DNA from: Chrysophaeum taylorii
Taxonomy: Eukaryota > Sar > Pelagophyceae > Pelagomonadales > Pelagomonadaceae
DNA length: 64,000 bases
Assembly: GCA_029834535.1 (NCBI GenBank)
Contig: JAQMWT010000035.1
Span: 1-64,000 of the forward strand
Direction: 5' to 3'
Notes under the pieces: model-generated
Database searches by the model: none
The model's input: only the letters and a program-made list of their open reading frames with translations
What the model was told of the DNA's origin: nothing
Shown: in pieces, positions 10,963 through 21,897 of the stretch
How positions within the stretch are numbered: position 1 is the stretch's first letter
Layout of the letters: every line of letters begins with the position of its first letter
Translations under genes and position numbers: made by a program

Positions 10963-13331
10963 AGGGAACCAGAGATGACGCCGTCGTCCATGCCAAATCG
11001 GGCGTAGCCGGCACATGAACGTAAGCGGGTGTCAAGGGCCTGTGCGGCGTCATGCGTTGCCAGACAGTACGCCGGTGGATAGGTGGGGTCGCCTTGCTGG
11101 CCGCCTTCTTGAGAGTCGAAGGGGGCACGATCGAGGCCGGTGGGGCCGTGGAGGGCCACCCAGGATGCCGGCCGCAATTGCTTGAACATAAAGTGGCCAA
11201 AGGCACGCAGCTTAGCGTTGGCGTGGTTTGCGAGTTTGTCCACGACGGTCCGGCGCTTGAGCTCGTTGAAGGCGTTGCGTTTGTCCAGCTTGATGATGAC
11301 CTGGTCGGGGTACTGCTCCGCGTGGGTGCGGACGCCAAAGACGAGGCGCGAGGGGCCGCCCTTGACCCCGACGGCAACGTTGATCGGGTACAGTGCCTCA
11401 GAGAGCTCGGAGTGGAGGCTACGCACAAGGCACCGTCCAGTGGCACGGCGGCGGACGGTGCCAATGCCGATAGGTCGAACGTCAGGTGCTTGGTTAGCGT
11501 CAGCGGCGCGTCGTTTTACCAACGGAATGAGGGTTACCGTGGTGGTGATGAAGTAATACCAGTCAGGAAGAGCTCCACGAACGAACAAGGTCTCAAGGTT
11601 GTCGATTTTGTCCATCGCCGAGCGTGCCTTGACGTTGCTCGGGAAGGGCTGGGCGAAAACGGAGAGGAATTCATTGCGGCACTGGTCGGGGCCCACACCA
11701 GCCTTCGGCCGGAGCGTGCGGTAAGTTTCACGCAGGGCGACCGAGAGTGTGGCGAGCCCTTGCGGGTGGTTGGGGAATGTGTGAAGGTCCTCCTTGCGAG
11801 CAGGATGTTTGGACACGAGTTGGCGCATGACGTCTGGGTGGCATGGGTCGGCGATGCCCAGGCTGGTGAGAATACGGCACGCCCGAGAGAGGTCGCCAGA
11901 TTCAGCGAGTCGCAATGCACGAAGTGCGTCCGCGTCATCGTCGGGGGCCGCCCGTGAGCGTACATGGGAGCGCACGCGAGTCACGTCGTGGAGGTAGCCG
12001 TCAATGAGGAGGTCGTAACGCCCTGCGGCGAAGGCTGTAAAGCGGTCAGTGAGCACGTCGGGCCGACGGGCGCCGCCTCGTGGTGCTCGCCGAAGAAGTA
12101 GGCTGTGAAGGCTCATGTACCAAAGGAGGGCACGGTCACGAGCGTTATCGGAAGTGGCGTCTTCAAACCATGAACACACCTCGGCCATTGCGCTCGCCCA
12201 TGCCTCGCGGAATTGGGCGGGAATGGTGCGAATGCAAGAGCACGGCGATATAATGAGGTCTTTGATGGAGACCTCGTCGATCGCAGAGCGCAAATCGCTC
12301 AGGTCACGTGGACGGCGTGTCGGGAGGGAGGGGGCTGGCCCGGATGACGTAGGGTGGGCGGGGGCAACAGACGGTGGCGCCGAATGTGACCGAGGCCCAA
12401 TGGGAGAAATGCCAGGAGACGCGCTCGTGGGGGCTGCAGCCATGACAGGGGTGTTGCGGTGGCTGTTGGCAGGGGCAGGGGCGCGGCGGTTGCCGGCGGC
12501 AGCGGCGGGGGTGGAGGAGGTGCTAGTAGTGGGGGTGGTCCGGGTGCCAGCGGCAGGGGTGTGGCGGCTGGCTGTTGCATTCGCAGTGCGGTTGCCAGAC
12601 GCAGTGGTGCGGCGGTTGCCAGCGGGAGGGGTGGTAGGGGTGTTGCGGGTGCCAGTGGATCGCGTGCGGGAGCCAATGTGGGAGAGGCGGGCGGCACGGG
12701 CAGCTTGAGCAGCGTGGGCGGCAGCGCGATGGGCGAGGTAAGCGTCGGCGCTGGCAGCAGCGGCGGCGGCCCGTCCCGTGTCGAGTTGGAGTGCCGCAGC
12801 AGCGGCAGCAGCAGCGTGCATAGCGGCGAGATGGCGTTCCGCAGCAGCAGCGGCTCGAGCGGCAAGGGCGGCGTCGCGCATACGCGCTCGAATGCGATAT
12901 CGGGCGGTAGTGGCGGCAAGGGCTGCAGCAAGTGGGAAAATGCGGTGGGGTGCGGCAGCGCGGACCTGGGGGAGAGAGTGCACAGACACCCAGCGTTGAT
13001 GAGGGCGGACCATGCGTATAGGACTGCGGCAGTTGGGGCACGGCGGAAGGCGCGCGCAGTTGGTGAGCGCCACGTCAGGGTCGCCTTGGTCGCCGGCGAG
13101 GTTGCTTAGCGCCCACTGACCAACGCAGGCGTGGTGCAGGACCACGCGACAGCAGCGGACTTGGCAACGGGTAAAGCAAGGGCTGGAGCATATAGGACAA
13201 GCGCGGTCCCGGAGGTAGCTGACATAGCGGCCGGCCGTGTGGCGCAGGAAGCGGCGGATTATTGCCAGGGATCGACGAGCACGTAATCGCTTCCAGGCTC
13301 GAACTGTCCCTCGATTTAGGGTAAGGATCAT
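10963..13331 (-). pseudogene. LINE ORF: RING-like finger plus reverse transcriptase
   Basis: Open from 13331. The N-terminus holds a Cys/His cluster (CPIC, CCRVVLHHAC, CPNC at about residues 45-105) with RING-type spacing. A long Ala/Arg/Thr-rich stretch follows (about 130-340), then the RT. RT motif A is KLDKRNAFN near DNA 11270-11305, motif B is GGQQGDPTYPP near 11075-11112, and motif C is FGMDDG near 10978-11000, so the catalytic Asp residues are present. After motif C the frame runs on out of phase to 10758. The first codons (MILTLNRG) read into the flanking helicase repeat, so the true LINE start lies after about 13306 on the minus strand. Confidence 0.75.
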
Positions 13332-14283
13332 GTAGGCGCGAGAGTAAGGATCAGCTAGGCGCGAGAGCCAGACAGTGATCCTCCAAGCCGTAAACGGCGA
13401 CCTCGCAGACTATTTCCACGACCCGCGGCGGCTCTTTCAGCGCGCCATTCTCACGCCCCGTCGAAACGATGTTGTCGATGCTGACAACGCGCGCATGACC
13501 GCGGCCTTTTTTTACCGGAGACGAGGCGTCGGAGTTCTTTTCGGCTGACTAGGCTGGGTCGGAAGACGACGCCTCGCTCTTTACAGTCGAGTTTTCGACT
13601 CCCTGACAACCAACGGCATGCTGACTTTGATCGCGAGCTTAAAGTCTTCGCAACCTCGACCCGTCGCACGGCCACTGCAACGGTACCAGATACATGATCG
13701 ATCGTGTCGTGTCACCGAGGCTCCTCCAACCTGTACCCTTTAAGGCCCGCCTACGCCAAACGATCAACAAGAGCCAGGACCAGACGCCCCGCGAGGTCGG
13801 CGTCCTCTTGCCCAAGCCCGTCTTCTGCCACGTCCAGCTCTACGTGGCTCTCTGTCGATCGGCATCCCCGAGGATATACTCACCTGGGTCGACGACTCCA
13901 CCCTACCCCACACGTGCTGCGCAATACCGATAAGCCCCCTCCCGGCGTCTACACGCGCACTATAGGTGAACTTACTGGGACCACGTGAACTTACTGGGGT
14001 TTGAGATTGGGACTAGGTGGACTGAGTGACCAGGTGAAACTGGGACCAGGTGAACATACTGGGGTTTTCAGAGTAAAGGGATTTTAGAGTAAACTCAAAG
14101 GTTGGCGGCGCGTGCGGACCAAAGCAGCTTAGATTGGCGGAGGCGAGAGCGACGAGCTCAAAGGAGTCGGTTAGAGCTAGGTGAACTTACGGACCAGGTG
14201 AACTTATATGAAACTTACTGGGATTAGGTGAACTTACTGGGGTTAGAGATTGGGACTAGGTGAACTTACTGGCCTGCACTTGT
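13307..14283 (+). mobile_element. Helitron-like helicase repeat, copy B (right part)
   Basis: Begins tccctcgatttagggtaagg, then has two direct 23-bp units (gtaaggatca...gcgcgaga) and the helicase core at about 13378-13960. The core keeps DYFHDPRRLFQRAILTP and, further on, RQTINKSQDQTPREV and VQLYVALCRSA. These are motif V (TINKSQGQT) and motif VI (QLYVALSR) of PIF1/Helitron helicases. Several frame changes make it non-coding. The tail holds degenerate gtgaacttactgggacca units, a unique block (cagcttagattggcgg) and the conserved end ggcctgcacttg. Confidence 0.75.
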
Positions 14284-14466
14284 ACATACTATACTTTTGG
14301 CTCTTCAGAAACGTGCATGTAAAAAAACGTGCATGTATATTGAGCCTTACCTTCACTAGTCCCACGTCACACAATGTCTTAGATCTGCAGAGAAATCTGA
14401 TGCCTCTTACCCTTATCCGTCCGTCGAGAGCGTGATCTCTTCCTTGCCCTTCTTCTTCCTTCCCAT
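14284..14466. other. Short spacer before the copia element
   Basis: Holds a duplicated aacgtgcatgta and a roughly 50-bp stretch similar to 8690-8728 (attgagccttac...cacgtcacac). No gene seen. Confidence 0.4.
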
Positions 14467-14856
14467 AGAGCTACACTATTATGTGTGCGACACTGGAACA
14501 TTTCACACCTATCTCTACACGAGGGTTTTCTCTCCGTAATACGGCTTTCCCTCTCTCCTTCTTTCCTTACCCTTCCGCCCTTTTATCTCCGATTATGAAG
14601 AACCCAATCTGAAGCTCTTTTCCAACGTGGAGTAGGCCTCCAGTTGCGTACCGTCGGGTACGGGGTTTTCTGTTTAATTGACAGAGACTTCGTTCCTCGT
14701 TGTCCGTGTAAACGCTTCTATGGGACCTAATGTCCTTAAGGAGTTAGGGCTTAAATCCTATCTTGTGTAGTAGCATGTGACAAGCGGAATGGTCTGTACG
14801 CGCCTAAGACTGCACGCAGTCTCTACCATGTACCCGGAGAGGGTCAAATCTCTCCA
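14467..14856 (+). repeat. Copia 5' LTR
   Basis: About 390 bp, nearly collinear with 27618-27997. Both copies share agagctacactat at the start and tctctcca at the end, with blocks such as cgagggttttctctccgtaa and ctaagactgcacgcagtctc between. The exact first base is uncertain. Confidence 0.85.
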
Positions 14857-14870
14857 GGTTATGGGCCCAG
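14857..14870 (+). promoter_or_regulatory. Primer-binding site for half initiator tRNA-Met
   Basis: ggttatgggcccag starts directly after the 5' LTR. It is complementary to ctgggcccataacc, the anticodon stem-loop (anticodon CAU) of eukaryotic initiator tRNA-Met. Drosophila copia and relatives prime from an internal cut of this tRNA rather than from its 3' CCA end. The match fixes the LTR boundary and strand. Confidence 0.8.
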
Positions 14871-16338
14871 ATGCGTAGGTGTGTCAGCCCAACTGTATTG
14901 TACGTCTAAATGGAGTGATCAATTTGCGCCTGATCACGAGTACAATGCGACAATGTGTTTGGCGGTGGTCTACTGTACATATTTGTTGTGTGACGGTATG
15001 TGCCCACCAGTTAATTTGGTTTGTGACCGAGTTGGGTCGGTCACTGGTCATATGCACTCGCATAACCAATAAAATTAAAATTTTTCCTATACGAGCCGCG
15101 GAAACTTGTACGGGTTTTCCCTTCCATTCCCCAACAAAAGACTGACTGCTCGAGAACTAATCCATTCTCCAGTCTCAAGTCAGCCTGTTTAAAATAGCAT
15201 GTTGATTTGTTTGGTCTTGTCGATAAGCCCACGTTTAAAATAGCGTACTGTACATAGAACCCGCACTTGAGAAACCCCTCATTCTTATGTGTCGAATATG
15301 TCTATCAATCCTATAACCTATTTCTTAATAGGTCACAGTCATGTCAAAACAAAAAAACAATATCCACCACGGATATCTACAAACAAGAACGAATCCTCGT
15401 TGATAAGATTAGCGCAGGATTGCGTTTCCAAGACAATTCAACCAAGGTGAGCTTGCAAATTGAGGTGCTTCGCAGGCATACGACAAGTCCATATGTGGAC
15501 GCGTTATTCTGCTTCGATTCATATGAAGCTTAAACCCGGAAAGCACCGGTATATAATCAACTTCTTGAACAAGAAGTTGATATCATCTTCGCTCAACGGA
15601 AAGCCGAACAAGTAAGCGATTTAAACTTACCTGATGAAGATGCCCTGCCTGATCATCTTAAAACTTGGCACGTCAACTCATCGCATCAACTATCAGTTGA
15701 TGTCCGTATTAATCTAGAACGACTTTACTACCGAGAGTCGTACAGTCTCGTTCGTCCCGAATTAAATGAGGATGTCAAACGTGTCCTCATTTATTAAATA
15801 CCCGATTCCCTAAATCAGTTGTGTATGATTCATCTCTAACTAACATGTCCTTTACAGGTCTCTCTAATGCCGACTGGGTCAAACACTGCGAAACTTATGC
15901 TGGTTTCTTGTACACATTCTTTAACTTGGAATCGCAAGAAAAACCAGCACTCGCTGTGTGGCCTCAATTAAAGAAGATTTATGCAATTACTGCACATCCA
16001 AATAAACTACGTGCAGTAATGCTTTTAGCTTAACATTACTATGAGACAGTGTCATGTACAGATGTTACTGAGCTTAAATTTCAGTTTAATCGAATGTCTT
16101 TAAATGTAGATTGGTATGCCCATGTATTTGCCGAACAACTCCTTGCCTTCCAATCTCAGGCAAAGCAATTAAATAATGATGAAGCATCAATCCAATTTAA
16201 TAACTCCATAATCTTTATTGGAATGGTGTAAACTCTACGAGACATGCTCTGGTAACAACTCGAGTCACGATCCCGAATTGTTAAAGCTAGTTGATCCTAA
16301 CGACGTTCGTCCACTATTGGAATTCTTGTTAAAGATAT

Positions 16339-16727
16339 ACAATGAAACAAACTGACTGACTTCAGACCTCTCCCGAGCATGGGAGCCAGGCCGGACCGAC
16401 AGGAGCCAGTCCGGAATCACGGGCCTGTAGACGAGGGGCGCCGAAAGGTGGGTCGGCGGAGAGTGATCATCAAGCTTGTCGCCATGCGACGAAGAGACCG
16501 CGATGTGACTGACAACCAACTCGTCGATAACCTTCCGTCTGCGCCCCCCGGCCATACCCCGTCCCACTGCGAACGTTCCGGCTGCCAACCGGCCCGCCCG
16601 AGAGGCGAATAGGTGCCAACCTACGCCGGGAGGGCGGATGCCCTCGCAAGGCTCAGGATTCATGAGGCACCGTCCTCCATCGCAACCATGCGGTCGGCGA
16701 TCAGGGTAAGGGAAACAATGAAACAAA
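16339..16727 (-). mobile_element. SINE-like element copy 1 with 13-bp target duplication
   Basis: An element of about 363 bp (16352-16714) flanked by perfect 13-bp direct repeats acaatgaaacaaa (16339-16351 and 16715-16727). On the minus strand it begins near ttccctta and ends in a short TCAG tail. Other copies lie at 56905-57290, 57863-58231 and 61662-62028. Size, variable TTAG/TCAG tail and long target duplications fit a SINE moved by a LINE. It has no ORF of its own that I trust, and I could not place convincing Pol III A and B boxes. Confidence 0.75.
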
Positions 16728-16728
16728 G

Positions 16729-17813
16729 TCCTAACTACAAATCGACAGATGTTTGTCTGTCTGTCTGTCTGTTTGTTTGTTTGTTTGTCTGTCCCTCGAT
16801 TTAGGGTAAGGATCAGGTAGGCGCGAGAGTAAGGATCAGGTAGGCGCGAGAGCCAGACAGTGATCCTCCAAGCCGTCTACGGCGACCTCGCAGACTATTT
16901 TCACGACCCGCGGCGGCTCTTTCAGCGCGCCATTCTCACGCCCCGTCGAAACGATGTTGTCGATGCTGACAACGCGCGCATGACCGCGGCCTTTTTTTTC
17001 CGAAGACGAGGCGTCGGAGTTCTTTTCGGCCGACTAGGTTGGGTCGGAAGCCGACGCCTCGCTCTTTACAGTCGAGTTTTCGACTCCCTGACAACCAACG
17101 GCATGCTGACTTTGATCGCGAGCTTATAGTCTTCGCAACCTCGACCCGTCGCACGGCCACTGCAACGGTACCAGATACGTGATCGATCGTGTCGTTGTCA
17201 CCGAGGCTCCTCCAACCTGTATCCCGCAAGGCCCGCCGACGCCAAACGATCAACAAGAGCCAGGGCCAGACGCCCCGCGAGGTCGGCGTCCTCTTGCCCA
17301 AGCCCGTCTTCTGCCACGTCCAGCTCTACGTGGCTCTCTGTCGATCGGCAACCCCGAGGATATCGTCTTCTGAGTCGACGACTCCACCCTACCCCACACG
17401 TGCTGCGCAATACCGATAAGCCCCCTCCCGGCGTCTACACGCGCACGGTAGGTGAACTTACTGGGACCAGGTGAACTTACTGAGGTTTGAGATTGGGACT
17501 AGGTGAACTAAGTGACCAGGTGAACTTACTGGGACCAAGTGAACTTACTGGGGTTTTTAGAGTGAACGCAAGGGCTAGCGGCGTGTACGGATCAAAGCAG
17601 CTTAGATTGGCGGAGGTGAGAGCGACGAGCTCGAAGGAGAGTGGGGTGAGTGGATGTGAGCACGAGTGGGCTTACGCCGAACTTACTGGGGTTAGAGATT
17701 GGGACTAGGTGAGCTTACTGGGACTAGGTGAGCTTACTGGGACCAGGTGAACTTACTGGGGTTAGAGATTGGGACCAGGTGAACTTACTGGCGAACTTAC
17801 TGGCCTGCACTTG
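16729..17813 (+). mobile_element. Helitron-like helicase repeat, copy C, nested in copia
   Basis: The most complete unit. It has tcctaactacaaatcgacag, a TGTC/TGTT tract (about 16748-16792), cctcgatttagggtaagg, two 23-bp direct units, the helicase core (about 16860-17440, with QTINKSQGQT and VQLYVALCRSA), the aacttactgggacca tail repeats and the end ggcctgcacttg. The core frame is interrupted several times. It follows directly on the right-hand duplication of the SINE-like element, so both sit in the copia gag region. No flanking duplication is evident, which agrees with rolling-circle insertion. Confidence 0.75.
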
Positions 17814-18491
17814 TTTTCCTCTAACCGACCCGCTTCCTGGATCCCTTACATCCCTGGTACTACCGCTACCAAGCCACCTAAAGTATTATTGATGGATACT
17901 ATTAATCAATCCCACGACCCTCTAAACAATGTTTACTCGATGTTAGCTACTGAACCTTTATAGTCTGGCTTCAACGCTCGTAAGCTTCGTAATGCAAAAG
18001 ACAAAGCATCGACAATTTTACCTCGTGACACATCGTACTATCGTCCACCCTCAAATTATAACACCAAAGGTACCGGCTTCGATCGTCCTGTCTACTCATC
18101 TTCCTCTAACCGCAATGCACGCTCTAATATGTCTCTTATGGACCGGGCTACTTATCAGGTTGATCGTCTTCGCCACCTGTTTGGTTAATTACAGGAAGCG
18201 AATCCCAACCCTCATACCGACTCTAAAATGGTACAGGTGGAAATGAACAGCTTATTGAGTACCCTCTGGACAACCGCTTCTCAAGCTTCGACACAGTCCT
18301 TAGATCCTGACGAAGCCACCCAAGCTCATCTCTACTTATCTCGAGTTGATACCATGTCCAATACCATATCGAACCTCTTAGGTGCCGATTAGGAATCTCT
18401 TGTTTCAGAAGAAAAGCACCAAACTGAAACATCTGCGCCTGAAGCGTCCCCCAGTGATGCGGAGCAGAGGGGGACTGCTGATACAGAGAAA

Positions 18492-19133
18492 ATGTTCCGC
18501 ACTTTTCTGTCCATTAAAGATGATGAAATCGATAACATCCCGCGGCCGCTATTGCAGCACATAAACGCTAAAGCTCAGAATGCTATCATTCGTCGTCAAG
18601 CTCGGGAAACTTCTTTGCACTCCGAGCTTCCCAGTAATCGACCTAACGAAGATACTGAAGATGCCACAGATCCCCCTGTGTTGTTACCAAAATTAAACAC
18701 TGGTTTTACACTCGTCGTCGTGCCTTCCGAACAAACGCAAAGTTTCATGACACAGTACGTGTTTGGTCAAAGCTCAACGCATGCCTGTTATGCAACAATG
18801 CTTAAACTGTACAACGAGTACAATTTGCCGCTAATGACTACGCCAGGATATGCTGACACATGTGCTTCTCAACATGTAATTAACTTTAAACGTTATGCTG
18901 ATCCTATCCACATCGCAAAGCTACCCGAGTCCTTATCACCTGCTATCCAGACTGCTACGGATACGCAGAGAATCACACGTGCTATGATTATAAGGACCGT
19001 CATTTCCCGCTCTCCCAAAGCATCCAAATGTGGGATATGTAAAGCTAGACGTTGCGCTTTTTCTACCCAAGCAAAACGACCATATCGATCCCGATCTGCA
19101 CATCATCAGTATGACTCAATGGGGAGAAGATAA
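18492..19133 (+). mobile_element. Copia protease region
   Basis: A 213-codon open stretch whose middle reads GYADTCASQHV, matching the D-(S/T)-x-A-S-x-H-(V/I) active-site signature of copia aspartic proteases. That enzyme cuts the polyprotein. It lies directly upstream of the methyltransferase-containing frame. Fossil element part. Confidence 0.6.
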
Positions 19134-19479
19134 ACTTGGTATACATCTTTGTGGAGTCGAATTTAAAGGACAATCATCTATCCAGAGTAAAATTGACGAT
19201 AATGTTAAGATTACTTTGTTTAGACTCAGTAACCTGTTACCGATTCTACCAATTTACTCGCTACAACAAGCAAAAGCGCGTAAAATGGAACTTCGCTCAC
19301 TACAGTTCAGACTATGTGCCTTTAACGAACAACGCGAAATGCTTAAACTATATTCCACCCTCATGGAACGCGTAATTTACGTCCCATGGCTTAAAACCAT
19401 CCTGGAGTCAATGCATTCGCAGCTGCCTTACATACGCAAGCATTTCCCACCTCCCGGATGACACAAGGTTACCACACGT

Positions 19480-21897
19480 TTGCTCCATACAGTAACTTCA
19501 TCTCCTAGCCCACGAAAACCTACAGTAACACTACTTTGCTCTGGGATGTCCACTCCTGCATTCTTGGCTTGCGCTTTTAATGACTTGCAAATCAACATCA
19601 ACGTTAAAGTTCTTGTTGAGAGCGACGACAATATCACGCACTTGCTACGAAGACGTTTTGGTAATTCCATCGAAGTTTTCCCATCCCTACCTAAGTTTTT
19701 GACATATCTCCATCGAGCATCGGACGTTGAACGTGCACGATATTACACTGACATAGTGGAATTGACATCGCCATGCACAAATCGCAACATAATCAATGGG
19801 AGATCCATTTCCACCTTCGAGCGCGATATGGATGATTCCTTGTTTCCAAGTGCTCTAAGTGTACTTGAGCTTTTAAAGCCGCTTGTTCTTTTCATGGAAA
19901 TGACACCACCACACTCCGCATCGTATGAAGATCATATACGAGTTGCTAATCTCATCTTCTCAACGATGCACTATACGGTGGATATATGTGACCGATTTCC
20001 ATGCTATCTATGTGGAGATTATCAAGCCAGAGAAAGATGGATCCTCGTCGCACGCAAATATAACACCGGCCCTCTTGATCTGCTTTCATGGCCTAATAAA
20101 CGAGTCACTTCCTTTCTGGATATTGCAGACCACGCTAATTCCATCAGTCGCAAGTTAATAGTCGACGAACCTTGGACGCAGGTCTTTCCTGACATACCAC
20201 TCGTGTCCACACCTAAAAGCTACAGTACTTTCAGTCGTACAGGATCCGTGCGCTTAACTGTGACTGAGCTTGAAACCTTAACTATGCTGTTCCTTCGTCT
20301 GCACTCTAATAAAACAGTCGAACATCCCATTCAAGATGAAATGGAGGGCATTTCTAACTTTCGCCTGGGATTCTTGACTAATTCAAGAAAACCACTTGCT
20401 TGCCTGAGATCCCCTATTGAACTCAAAGCTTTTGTGCTCCTCTACAATATTATGGGACGATTATTCCCTAAATCCATCACATTACCTGTGTCCTTTCGCA
20501 TTACAACTATCGAATCTAACCAACCATCTCACAGGTTATTCTTAAATAAACCCTCTACTTCATCCATCATTTACATCACCGGTGGAAGACATACAGGCGG
20601 AGACATAACAGTTTCTAACTCTTCTTCTAAATACCAGGCACATATAAATGCTTTTGGCGAAACCTACACCCTCCTAACGCATGATGCCGGAATCGATAAG
20701 ACTGCTTCTCTCGAACCAGTTACCGGTTTTCTTTGGCTTTGTCATGCATACCATCATAATAATGAAAATCAAGACACGCGTCGTCTAGTACAAGCATTGG
20801 TTCCCTATACTTCTCCTGTATTTCACAATTCTTTCGTCTTCTACCCTCAGGAAAATCGTCTCGAATTTCTCGACAAAATGATTGCTTTAAGTGACATGCA
20901 TTTGTCCCAAAGCAGATATTTGGGCTTTATAACATCAAGCGATAGGAAGATGGGTGCCAAAGTTCATTCTATATACACTCCCACTCCTACCATTCGTGGA
21001 TTTGTTAACATGCTGGTGTACGATCGACGACTCGACCGCATTCGACACTACTCAACTCGCGAATTGGCACGCGCCAATAACTTCACAGCGTACCAAATCA
21101 ATTTTCTTTTGTCTTTGTCCCCTGACCTATGCTGTGATATCATCGCAAATGCTATTCCAGCTGGAACATATCATACAATTTATAAACATTTGTGTCAGCT
21201 TGTCTATGACTTGCGTATATTAACGCTATCACCATCGTTTGACCCTGATCATGCTTCTCTAACCAAAAACTATAGGTCAACCTTCTTCACAAATATATTC
21301 CCAACAGATACATCCTTAACATTACACCAGAGTTCCATTACAATGTTCTACATCTCCAATAAAAAACTCTTATGTTGTGATACTATCGCTTCTAACCACG
21401 AACTTCCTTCTTTTCATATTGATTCAGTAGCTCATGCTTTCCTCTCTAACACCTCATCCGCAGATATATCATCTCCTACTAAAGAAAAACAAATACCCCT
21501 TATAACGCCAAGACAGCTCCATGAGAAGCATGCGCCCTTCGATAAGAAAGTCCATGCCAGGGGCACCCTCGCATTTCGAGATGCGCAACAACGAGCTACC
21601 AATTTTCACAACATCCACCATTCTAGTGATTCTCAAGCTATAAAAGCTGTTCAGGTTATTGCCAGTCCTGGACACCACCCATCTGACGTACCCTACCGTA
21701 AGTTCTGTGTGGATTGTACGATTCATAAAAAACGCTTTCCTCATCCACACCACCTTATCAAGCAACCATCATTCGAAAAAAATTTTCAACCTGGTGAAGC
21801 CTGGGCATGTGACGGTGGTTACGTATCTGTTCTCTCGGAATGGGGATCCTTTCGACATATCACTGATTTAAGTGTCTCATTTATAAAATTTTGTTAG
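19480..21897 (+). mobile_element. Copia polyprotein frame with DNA cytosine-5 methyltransferase and integrase start
   Basis: 805 uninterrupted codons. Residues about 16-570 show the C5-methyltransferase motif order: I-like VTLLCSGMSTPAF (16-28); II-like VLVESDDN (44-51); IV DIVELTSPC (91-99, the PC loop holding the nucleophile); VI LLKPLVLFMEMTP (131-143); VIII DYQARERWILVAR (180-192, the QxRxR signature). A long target-recognition region follows, then VHSIYTPTPTIRG (about 495-507), IX-like STRELARANNF (about 525) and X-like IANAIPAGTYHTI (about 556). Cys and His residues in the integrase zinc-finger pattern follow near 735-750 (CVDCTIHKK), then the start of the integrase core (WACDGGYVSV, about 776). 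Enzymes of this family methylate cytosine in DNA using S-adenosylmethionine. Retrotransposon-encoded ones are known from some algae and dinoflagellates and are thought to affect the silencing or tolerance of the element. Confidence 0.75.

Larger units (their letters stand above)
8777..13306 (-). mobile_element. RLE-type LINE (non-LTR retrotransposon)
   Basis: A minus-strand element of about 4.5 kb. From its 5' side it holds a RING-like finger, an Ala/Arg-rich low-complexity stretch, a reverse transcriptase, a thumb-like segment and a C-terminal PD-(D/E)XK-type endonuclease, followed by a CA-rich 3' UTR. Frames change near 10965, 10700 and 10240, so the copy is probably dead. Both sides are halves of one helicase repeat, which gives a clean full/empty-site comparison. 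No APE domain is visible, in keeping with the restriction-like-endonuclease class. Confidence 0.8.
15267..18490 (+). mobile_element. Copia gag-like region, with nested insertions
   Basis: Short open stretches with no catalytic motifs sit between the primer site and the protease, where copia elements carry gag. The text resumes at 17814 after the nested SINE-like element and helicase repeat, so the original segment is 15267-16338 plus 17814-18490. It is broken. The call is by position only; no capsid or zinc-knuckle motif was found. Confidence 0.45.

Noticed and set aside
12115-13109. Gly/Arg-rich plus-strand frames opposite the LINE
   Set aside because: They are antisense to the Ala/Arg-rich linker of the LINE protein and have no motif.
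13444-13690. Minus-strand ORF repeated in each helicase unit (ending RCQHRQHRFDGA)
   Set aside because: It is the antisense of the helicase core; the sense strand carries the recognisable helicase motifs.
14857-14870. tRNA-Met-like sequence
   Set aside because: Only the anticodon-arm complement is present, adjoining an LTR; it is a primer site, not a tRNA gene.
16379-16612. Short ORFs inside each SINE-like copy
   Set aside because: Present because the repeat is conserved; no domain, start context or codon signal, and the frame runs over the whole body in several phases.
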